DNA of 46,787 bases, from the NCBI GenBank assembly GCA_046050465.1, contig JBJOPS010000068.1:1-46787 (forward strand), in the 5' to 3' direction. The notes under the pieces are model-generated. The model was not told the DNA's origin. It did not search any database and worked only from the letters and a program-made list of their open reading frames with translations. Origin of the DNA: Egaibacter sp046050465. Lineage in GTDB: Bacteria; Pseudomonadota; Gammaproteobacteria; Burkholderiales; Burkholderiaceae_C. Of the stretch, positions 40,722-46,787 are shown piece after piece. Made by a program: the position numbers and the translations under genes. The first letter of the stretch is position 1. Each line of letters begins with the position of its first letter.

Positions 40722-40777
40722 GCTCCTAAATTAGTAGCTTATTACGTACGTTCCATAAGGGCTAGAGGTCGATTTTG
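40722..40777 (+). repeat. 56-bp dispersed element, intergenic copy
   Basis: GCTCCTAAATTAGTAGC, 20-nt spacer, GGGCTAGAGGTCGATTTTG. Its right half can fold: AGCTTAT pairs with ATAAG-GG-CT. It is the least constrained copy and may be closest to the ancestral form. Confidence 0.65.
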
Positions 40778-40840
40778 CATCTAACTGCGTCCTGCAAGTT
40801 GCCACCTTACTCACCGAACCAAAACGCAGAAGATCGAGCG

Positions 40841-41014
40841 ATGAACCTTTTGAAGAAGATGTTGCGAATATTGTTGACAGCCATTGCCATGCTGCAACTC
40901 GGCCGATGCTTTAGCAGAAATTTTGCAGACTCTGGTCCAGCTGATCGCAGCCCGGTTTCAACGACGTCATTTGTGTGGGGGTATCCGGCGTGCGAAAATT
41001 GGCTCCAAAAGTAA
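40841..41014 (+). CDS. Doubtful 57-residue open frame upstream of rimO
   Basis: MNLLKKMLRILLTAIAMLQLGRC begins like a signal peptide, with Cys at 23 but no acceptable lipobox (R at -1). The rest (ADSGPADRSPVSTTSF) is low in conserved pattern. No ribosome site is convincing, and the family is unknown. It may be a relic. Confidence 0.2.
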   Translation: MNLLKKMLRILLTAIAMLQLGRCFSRNFADSGPADRSPVSTTSFVWGYPACENWLQK

Positions 41015-41126
41015 GGCCGGATTGAACTGTTCCACCTTGTCTGCCCGTGTCTGGAACCGGAAATCCAATGGTAATCGGCATTATCTCCAAGACTGCAATC
41101 CAAGGCGAAACGTATGCTCCAAAGAC

Positions 41127-42530
41127 ATGTCACACCAGCCCGTTATGAATGAACAAGTTGAAAAAATCCCCCGTATAGGTATGGTATCCCTAGGATGCCC
41201 CAAGGCCCTTACTGATTCCGAGTTGATCCTGACCCAACTCAGTGCAGAGGGATACCAAACCTCCAAGACGTTTCAGGGTGCCGATCTGGTCATTGTCAAC
41301 ACTTGCGGCTTCATTGATGATGCCGTGAAAGAGAGTTTGGATACCATAGGCGAAGCCTTGGCCGAGAATGGCCGGGTGATTGTCACCGGGTGCCTGGGGG
41401 CCAAGTCGGGCACCGATGGCGGCAACCTGGTGCGGCAAATGCACCCCAGCGTGCTGGCCGTGACCGGTCCGCACGCGACGCAAGAAGTGATGGATGCGGT
41501 TCATTTGAATTTGCCCAAACCGCATGACCCGTTCATTGATCTCGTTCCCAATACCTTTGGCGTGGCGGGCGTCAAGCTCACGCCACGGCATTACGCGTAC
41601 CTGAAAATCAGCGAAGGCTGTAACCACCGCTGCACGTTTTGCATCATCCCGTCCATGCGTGGTGATCTGGTCTCACGACCCATTGGTGACGTGCTCAACG
41701 AGGCCCGCGCGCTGTTTGAAGGCGGCGTGAAAGAGTTGCTGGTGATCAGCCAGGACACCTCGGCTTATGGTGTGGATGTGAAATACCGAACGGGCTTTTG
41801 GGATGGCAAACCTGTCAAAACCCGAATGCTGGAATTGGCGCAGGTGTTGGGTGAAATTGCCGAGCCTTATGGTGCCTGGGTGCGCCTGCATTATGTGTAT
41901 CCGTACCCTAGCGTGGATGAAATCATCCCCTTGATGGCGACCGGCAAGGTGTTGCCTTATCTGGACGTGCCGTTGCAGCACAGTCACCCGGATGTGCTCA
42001 AGCGTATGAAGCGTCCGGCCAGTGGCGAGAAAAATATGGAGCGAATTCTGCGCTGGCGCGAAGCCTGTCCGCAGATTGTGATTCGCAGCACGTTTATTGC
42101 CGGTTTTCCTGGTGAGACGGAAGAAGAGTTTTCCCATTTGCTGGACTTCATGAAAGAAGCCCAGATCGACAGGGCTGGGTGTTTTGCCTACAGCCCTGTC
42201 GATGGCGCCGCCGCGAATTCGATTGCAGACATGTTGCCCCCCGAGTTGCGTGAAGAGCGCCGGGCGCGTTTTATGGCTGTAGCCGAAGCGGTGTCAGCTG
42301 CCAAGCTGCAACAACGCATTGGCGCGACGATGCAGGTGCTGGTGGATTCCGCGCCGGGCATGGGTAAAAAGGGCGGGGTGGGCAGAACCTATGCCGATGC
42401 GCCGGAAATTGACGGCACGGTAAAACTCTTGCCACCCGAAAAAATCAGCAAAACGCTCAAGGTGGGTGAGTTCACCAGGGCGCGTATTGTGGGCACGCAG
42501 GGTCACGATCTCGTTGCGGTCCCATTCTGA
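41127..42530 (+). CDS. rimO: Ribosomal protein uS12 methylthiotransferase RimO
   Basis: Radical-SAM enzyme that adds a methylthio group to Asp88 of ribosomal protein uS12. 467 residues from ATG 41127 (a second ATG at 41145 is possible). Domains in order: UPF0004 N-domain with cysteines in SLGCPKALTDSE, NTCGF and TGCLG; radical-SAM core with CNHRCTFC at about 165-172; C-terminal TRAM domain ending HDLVAVPF. The DSE in the first block and the rest agree with RimO rather than MiaB. The gene ends in a strong terminator shared with tRNA-Leu. Confidence 0.95.
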   Translation: MSHQPVMNEQVEKIPRIGMVSLGCPKALTDSELILTQLSAEGYQTSKTFQGADLVIVNTCGFIDDAVKESLDTIGEALAENGRVIVTGCLGAKSGTDGGNLVRQMHPSVLAVTGPHATQEVMDAVHLNLPKPHDPFIDLVPNTFGVAGVKLTPRHYAYLKISEGCNHRCTFCIIPSMRGDLVSRPIGDVLNEARALFEGGVKELLVISQDTSAYGVDVKYRTGFWDGKPVKTRMLELAQVLGEIAEPYGAWVRLHYVYPYPSVDEIIPLMATGKVLPYLDVPLQHSHPDVLKRMKRPASGEKNMERILRWREACPQIVIRSTFIAGFPGETEEEFSHLLDFMKEAQIDRAGCFAYSPVDGAAANSIADMLPPELREERRARFMAVAEAVSAAKLQQRIGATMQVLVDSAPGMGKKGGVGRTYADAPEIDGTVKLLPPEKISKTLKVGEFTRARIVGTQGHDLVAVPF

Positions 42531-42576
42531 AAATTGTTGCATGAGCTTTGGAAGATGCATTTCATGCAAACAACGA

Positions 42577-42610
42577 AAAAGCCGCTGAAAAGATCTTTTC
42601 AGCGGCTTTT
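42577..42610. terminator. Bidirectional terminator between rimO and tRNA-Leu
   Basis: A 34-bp perfect inverted repeat, AAAAGCCGCTGAAAAGA / TCTTTTCAGCGGCTTTT, with A-run on one side and T-run on the other. It would stop rimO transcripts on the plus strand and tRNA transcripts on the minus strand. Confidence 0.9.
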
Positions 42611-42631
42611 AATTAAAGGCTTTTAATTAAA
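42604..42631. repeat. Tandem 14-bp duplication next to the terminator
   Basis: GGCTTTTAATTAAA occurs twice in perfect head-to-tail order (42604-42617, 42618-42631). It duplicates the end of the terminator and an AT-rich TTAATTAA site. It probably arose by slippage. Confidence 0.6.
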
Positions 42632-42668
42632 ACCAGTGGCCTAAAAACAATGAAATTAATACTACTAT

Positions 42669-42753
<85 letters not shown>

Positions 42754-42776
42754 ATCTCAGGAAAGAGAGTAATTGT

Positions 42777-45065
42777 ATCAAAAATATTAGTCAGGCCAGC
42801 GGACTGCTGGACGAAGTTGAAGGGGCCGTGCAGGGTCATCGCGATGGCCACGGTTTTGTATCCCGTGATGACGGTGGGCCCGACATCTATTTGCCACCCA
42901 ACGAAATGCGTGCTGTGCTGCACAAGGATCGTGTCAAGGCGCGCATCGTGCGCAGTGACCGAAAGGGTCGGCCGGAGGGCAGGGTAGTTGAAATTATTGA
43001 GCGACCACCTCAACCGATCATTGGCCGATTGCTGCAGGAAAGCGGCGTCTGGCTGGTAGCACCCGAAGACAAGCGTTATGGGCAAGACGTCCTGATCCCC
43101 AAGGGCGCGACCGGAACGGCCAGGCCTGGCCAGGTTGTTGTGGTTGAACTGGTCGAGCCACCAGCCTTGTTCGGTCAACCCGTTGGCCGTGTCAAGGAAG
43201 TGCTGGGGGAGATTGACGACCCGGGCATGGAAATCGAAATTGCAGTGCGCAAATACAGCGTGCCGCATGAATTTTCGCACGCCTGTATCGCACTGGCGCG
43301 CACCTTGCCTGACAAGGTGCGTCCACAGGACAAGAAGAACCGGGTCGACCTGACGGATGTGCCATTGGTTACCATTGACGGTGAGGATGCACGTGATTTT
43401 GACGATGCGGTCTACTGCGAACCTGTGTCGCAGGGCAGGGGCAAAGCCGCCATCAAGGGCTGGCGGCTGCTGGTTGCCATTGCCGATGTGAGCAACTATG
43501 TGGAAACCGGCTCCGCCATTGATGTGGATGCGTACGATCGGGCCACCAGCGTCTATTTTCCGCGCCGGGTTATTCCGATGCTGCCTGAAAAGCTGTCCAA
43601 CGGTTTGTGCTCGCTGAACCCGGAGGTGGAGCGTCTGTGCATGGTCTGCGACATGATGATCACGTCCGATGGCGAGGTCAGTGCCTACCAGTTTTATCCC
43701 GCCGTGATGTGGAGCCATGCCCGATTTACCTATACCGAGGTGGCGGCCATTCTGGCCAACACCAAGGGGCCGGAAGCTTCGCGGCGCGCAGAACGGGTAT
43801 CAGACCTGATCAACTTGCACGATGTGTATCGCGCGTTGCTCAAATCGCGCAACCATCGGGGCGCAGTGGATTTCGAAACGACAGAAACGCAAATTGTTTG
43901 TGATGACAGTGGGCGCATCGAGAAAATCATTCCTAGAACCCGGAATGATGCCCACAAGCTGATCGAAGAGGCGATGTTGGCAGCCAATGTCTGTAGCGCA
44001 GACTTTATTTTGCAAAGCAAGCACTCCGGCCTGTTCCGTGTGCACGAAGGCCCGACGCCTGAAAAACGGGAGACCCTGTCGAATTACCTCAAGGCTACGG
44101 GTGTTGGCTTGAACATCAGTGATGATCCGTCGCCGGGTGAGTTTCAGGCTGTTGCCAACGCCACCAAAGACCGGCCGGATGCCCAGCAAATTCATTCAAT
44201 GCTGCTTCGCTCCATGCAACAGGCGATCTACACGCCATTCAACAGCGGGCACTTCGGTCTGGCGTTTGAGGCTTATACCCATTTCACCAGCCCGATCCGG
44301 CGCTACCCCGATTTGCTGGTGCATCGTGTTATCAAGGCGATTCTGGCGAAAACCAGGTACCAATTGCCCACGCTGCCGACCCCGGGAGAGGCTCACGCCA
44401 AACTTTCCCGCAGGCTTGAAAAAGGGCACGCTTTGCGTGTGACTGAACCCGGTCAAAAACTGAAAAAAGTCAGTGCAGACAATATAGCTTGGCAAGCAGC
44501 CGGGTTGCATTGCAGTGCCAATGAACGACGTGCGGATGAAGCCAGTCGGGATGTTGAAGCCTGGCTTAAATGCAAGTACATGCGCGAGCATCTTGGTGAG
44601 GAATATGGTGGTGTGGTGACCGCTGCCACGAACTTCGGAATTTTCGTGACACTGGATGCCATGTATGTGGAAGGCCTGGTTCATATCACCGAATTGGGCG
44701 GTGAGTACTTCCGCTTTGATGAGATGCGGCAGGAATTGCGCGGCGAGCGCACCGGCATCCGGTATTCGATTGGCTCAAGGGTTCGTGTGCAGGTGAGTCG
44801 CGTCGATCTGGACGGTCGAAAGATTGATTTTCGTTTGATACGGGAGGGCCAAGAGATCGTTTCCCGAGCCATGAAGGACAAGGGGTTTGAGCGCGAAGAC
44901 CATGGACACCGCAAAGATGGCAGCTCTCTGGACTCGGCGGGGGAAAAGCATGCAAAACGCAAGATTTCCAAACCACTGGTGCGTGCACCAAAACCCGCCA
45001 CCCGTAAGCACGGTGTAAAAGCCGTTGCTGCCAAGGCTGGCAAAGCGCGGAAATCTGGCCGCTGA
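42777..45065 (+). CDS. rnr: Ribonuclease R (start uncertain)
   Basis: 3'-5' exoribonuclease that degrades structured RNA and takes part in trans-translation and rRNA quality control. An N-terminal OB/cold-shock part (VQGHRDGHGF), an RNB catalytic domain with VTIDGEDARDFDDAVYCE (Asp residues for Mg2+), an S1 domain (YGGVVTAATNFGIFVTLDAMYVEGLVHITELG), and a basic Lys-rich tail of about 55 residues. The end is certain. No ATG, GTG or TTG in frame lies between the tRNA-Leu gene and the conserved core. Frames extend to GTG 42726 (inside the tRNA antisense). ATC 42777 is used here as a placeholder; see the separate finding. Confidence 0.93.
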   Translation: MKNISQASGLLDEVEGAVQGHRDGHGFVSRDDGGPDIYLPPNEMRAVLHKDRVKARIVRSDRKGRPEGRVVEIIERPPQPIIGRLLQESGVWLVAPEDKRYGQDVLIPKGATGTARPGQVVVVELVEPPALFGQPVGRVKEVLGEIDDPGMEIEIAVRKYSVPHEFSHACIALARTLPDKVRPQDKKNRVDLTDVPLVTIDGEDARDFDDAVYCEPVSQGRGKAAIKGWRLLVAIADVSNYVETGSAIDVDAYDRATSVYFPRRVIPMLPEKLSNGLCSLNPEVERLCMVCDMMITSDGEVSAYQFYPAVMWSHARFTYTEVAAILANTKGPEASRRAERVSDLINLHDVYRALLKSRNHRGAVDFETTETQIVCDDSGRIEKIIPRTRNDAHKLIEEAMLAANVCSADFILQSKHSGLFRVHEGPTPEKRETLSNYLKATGVGLNISDDPSPGEFQAVANATKDRPDAQQIHSMLLRSMQQAIYTPFNSGHFGLAFEAYTHFTSPIRRYPDLLVHRVIKAILAKTRYQLPTLPTPGEAHAKLSRRLEKGHALRVTEPGQKLKKVSADNIAWQAAGLHCSANERRADEASRDVEAWLKCKYMREHLGEEYGGVVTAATNFGIFVTLDAMYVEGLVHITELGGEYFRFDEMRQELRGERTGIRYSIGSRVRVQVSRVDLDGRKIDFRLIREGQEIVSRAMKDKGFEREDHGHRKDGSSLDSAGEKHAKRKISKPLVRAPKPATRKHGVKAVAAKAGKARKSGR

Positions 45066-45119
45066 TGCTGAGCATCCCGCCCGATATTCGTTAACTGATC
45101 TTCCGAGGACGTATACGTT

Positions 45120-45875
45120 ATGCCAAATCATTCAAAAGTTGCCATCGTTACGGGTGCCGGCTCGGGCATCGGCAAGGCGGCTGCTCTGGCCCTGATCAAG
45201 GATGGCTACCGCGTGGTTCTTGCCGGGCGTCGTCTGGATCCGTTATCCGAGGTCATTGCTGAAGGTGGATTGTCTGAGCAGGGACTTGCCGTGTCTGCCG
45301 ATGTGGCGGACCCTGCGTCAGTCAAGGCGTTGTTTGATGCCACCGTCAACGCTTTTGGACGCGTGGACCTGCTGTTCAACAACGCCGGGGTCAACGCCCC
45401 CGGGATTCCGCTGGAGGACCTGACGCTGGAGCAATGGAAGAATGTTGTGGATATCAATCTGACAGGTATGTTTTTGTGCATTCAGCAGGCGTTTCGGGTC
45501 ATGAAGGCGCAAAGCCCGCGCGGTGGGCGCATCATCAACAACGGCTCAATTTCGGCGACCACGCCGCGGCCTAATTCGATTGCGTACACGGCGACCAAGC
45601 ATGCGGTGCAAGGCTTGACCAAAACCGCATCGCTCGACGGACGCAAATACGACATCGCTGTGGGGCAGATCGACGTGGGCAATGCTGCGACTGAAATGGC
45701 CCAGCGCATGGCTACCGGGGTGATCCAGGCCAATGGCGAGATTGCGATTGAACCACTGATCGACGTGAATATTGTGGGGCAGTCGGTTCTGTACATGGCC
45801 AGCTTGCCGCTGCAAGCCAATGTGATGTTCCATACGGTGATGGCAACTAAAATGCCGTTTGCCGGTCGGGGCTGA
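45120..45875 (+). CDS. Short-chain dehydrogenase/reductase (SDR)
   Basis: 251 residues. The NAD(P)-binding motif TGAGSGIG (11-18) is followed by NNAG (about 88-91), catalytic Ser in NGSISATTP, and YTATK (Tyr and Lys of the triad). Residue R at about 38 (LAGRRLD) may favour NADPH. The substrate is unknown, and the end sequence is not typical of FabG. It lies 55 bp after rnr without a terminator in between, so co-transcription is possible; it converges on argG. Confidence 0.9.
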   Translation: MPNHSKVAIVTGAGSGIGKAAALALIKDGYRVVLAGRRLDPLSEVIAEGGLSEQGLAVSADVADPASVKALFDATVNAFGRVDLLFNNAGVNAPGIPLEDLTLEQWKNVVDINLTGMFLCIQQAFRVMKAQSPRGGRIINNGSISATTPRPNSIAYTATKHAVQGLTKTASLDGRKYDIAVGQIDVGNAATEMAQRMATGVIQANGEIAIEPLIDVNIVGQSVLYMASLPLQANVMFHTVMATKMPFAGRG

Positions 45876-45970
45876 CAATTCAGGGTGAAAATTTCCCCGA
45901 ATCCAGCAGTCTTTCAAGTTATGCAGCTCAAAGATCAGTCTGTTGTAAAACTGAGGATTGGCGTGACAGC

Positions 45971-46787
45971 TTACTTACCCAACTTCAGGAAATCATCCCC
46001 CGTGCCCAACTCCAGCAAACCGGCGTTGCTGTAGACGCCCAGTTTCGCGCGGGTGTCGGTGATGTCCAGGTTGCGCATGGTCAGCTGACCAATGCGGTCC
46101 AACGGGCTGAATGGCGCATCTTCTACCTTTTCCATGCTCAGGCGCTCGGGCGCGTAGGTGAGGTTGGGCGACTCGGTGTTCAGCAGCGAGTAGTCATTGC
46201 CGCGGCGCAGCTCCAGCGTCACGGTGCCGGTCACGGCCTTGGCGACCCAGCGCTGGGCGGTTTCGCGCAGCATGATGGCCTGACTGTCAAACCAGCGGCC
46301 CTGGTAGAGAAGCCGGCCAAGGCGCATTCCGTTCATGCGGTATTGCTCAATGGTGTCTTCGTTGTGGATGCCGGTGACCAGGCGCTCGTAGGCGATGAAC
46401 AGTAGCGCCAGGCCGGGGGCTTCGTAGATGCCGCGGCTCTTGGCTTCGATGATGCGGTTTTCGATCTGGTCGCTCATGCCCAGGCCGTGGCGGCCGCCGA
46501 TGCGGTTGGCTTCCAGGATCAGTTCCACCAGGTCATCAAAGCGCTTGCCGTTCAGCGCAACAGGGCGGCCTTCTTCAAAGGTGACGCTCACTTCTTCGGC
46601 CTTCACCACGCAATCGTCGCGCCAGAAGGGCACGCCCATGATGGGGTTGACGATTCGGATGCCGCTGTTCAAAAACTCCAGGTCTTTGGCTTCGTGTGTG
46701 GCGCCCAGCATGTTGCTGTCGGTGCTGTAGGCCTTTTCGGCGCTCATCTTGTAGCCAAAGCCGTTGGCGGTGATGAAGGCGCTCATC
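45971..46787 (-). CDS. argG: Argininosuccinate synthase, C-terminal part (cut by window edge)
   Basis: Joins citrulline and aspartate in arginine synthesis. The piece continues past the right edge and has 271 residues. Conserved segments include KMSAEKAYSTDSNMLGATHEAKDLE (in shorter parts), IVNPIMGVPFW, GRHGLGMSDQIENRIIEAKSRGIYEAPG and LLNTESPNLTY. It matches the E. coli-type ArgG (about 447 residues), a minority form. The first Met visible is internal and not a start. It ends at 45971, converging with the SDR gene. Confidence 0.95.
   Translation of the reverse strand, partial: MSAFITANGFGYKMSAEKAYSTDSNMLGATHEAKDLEFLNSGIRIVNPIMGVPFWRDDCVVKAEEVSVTFEEGRPVALNGKRFDDLVELILEANRIGGRHGLGMSDQIENRIIEAKSRGIYEAPGLALLFIAYERLVTGIHNEDTIEQYRMNGMRLGRLLYQGRWFDSQAIMLRETAQRWVAKAVTGTVTLELRRGNDYSLLNTESPNLTYAPERLSMEKVEDAPFSPLDRIGQLTMRNLDITDTRAKLGVYSNAGLLELGTGDDFLKLGK

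Larger units (their letters stand above)
40604..41126. other. 523-bp intergenic region with one repeat copy
   Basis: Between the CNNM-type gene and rimO. Apart from the 56-bp repeat at 40722-40777 and a doubtful 57-residue frame at 40841-41014, I see no gene, tRNA, or clear promoter. Composition is more AT-rich and mixed than the flanks, which suggests a decayed gene. No relation to a known family was found. Confidence 0.7.

Overview
The window is GC-rich chromosomal DNA of a betaproteobacterium, most likely a Burkholderiales member near the Comamonadaceae. The support is the pssA-leuA order, a Bug-type tricarboxylate-binding protein, a FrcBCA-type sugar importer, a DUF1800/DUF1501 pair, an E. 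coli-type ArgG and the general housekeeping set. This assignment is inference; no marker gene was compared. No rRNA, phage, IS element or CRISPR array was seen. One tRNA (Leu, CAG) is present.

Layout. 1-915 is an AT-richer patch with the end of an unknown gene and a decayed C-terminal piece that resembles a restriction/methylase protein. 1100-4880 holds pssA, a leuA leader with a 17-residue Leu-rich peptide and mutually exclusive hairpins, leuA, and a D-Ala-D-Ala endopeptidase. 4926-9138 holds an IclR regulator and an exported DUF1800/DUF1501 pair. 9151-12608 is a TPP riboswitch with a visible Shine-Dalgarno switch and thiBPQ. 12665-18756 contains a tautomerase, miaA, a Bcr/CflA exporter, an alpha/beta hydrolase and mutL. 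Between the hydrolase and mutL lies what looks like one integron gene cassette, carrying a brnTA toxin-antitoxin pair and ending in a 60-bp-class attC, with no integrase in view.

18802-25987 has a DedA protein and a fructose-type sugar locus: frcBCA, a FucU/RbsD-like mutarotase, a ROK regulator, a PfkB sugar kinase and a small transaldolase whose active-site Tyr suggests fructose-6-phosphate aldolase. A shared AT-rich palindrome occurs at both promoter regions. 26018-32230 carries amiC, tsaE, queG, a nicotinamidase-like hydrolase and an MlaE-MlaD-lipoprotein set that lacks its ATPase. 32277-40603 carries an AEC transporter, a chalcone isomerase-like protein, a Bug-type binding protein, xerD, a zinc metallopeptidase, rhlE, apaH and a CBS/CorC membrane protein. 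41127-46787 carries rimO, tRNA-Leu, rnr with an unclear start, an SDR enzyme and the C-terminal part of argG.

The least expected observation is a 56-bp three-part repeat (17-bp palindrome, 20-bp spacer, 19-bp GGGCT-type block) present in four equal-length copies. One is in miaA, two are in mutL (one over a conserved ATPase segment without lengthening the protein) and one is between genes. A partial copy lies in apaH. The brnTA cassette, the leuA attenuator and the TPP switch are the other items most worth following up.
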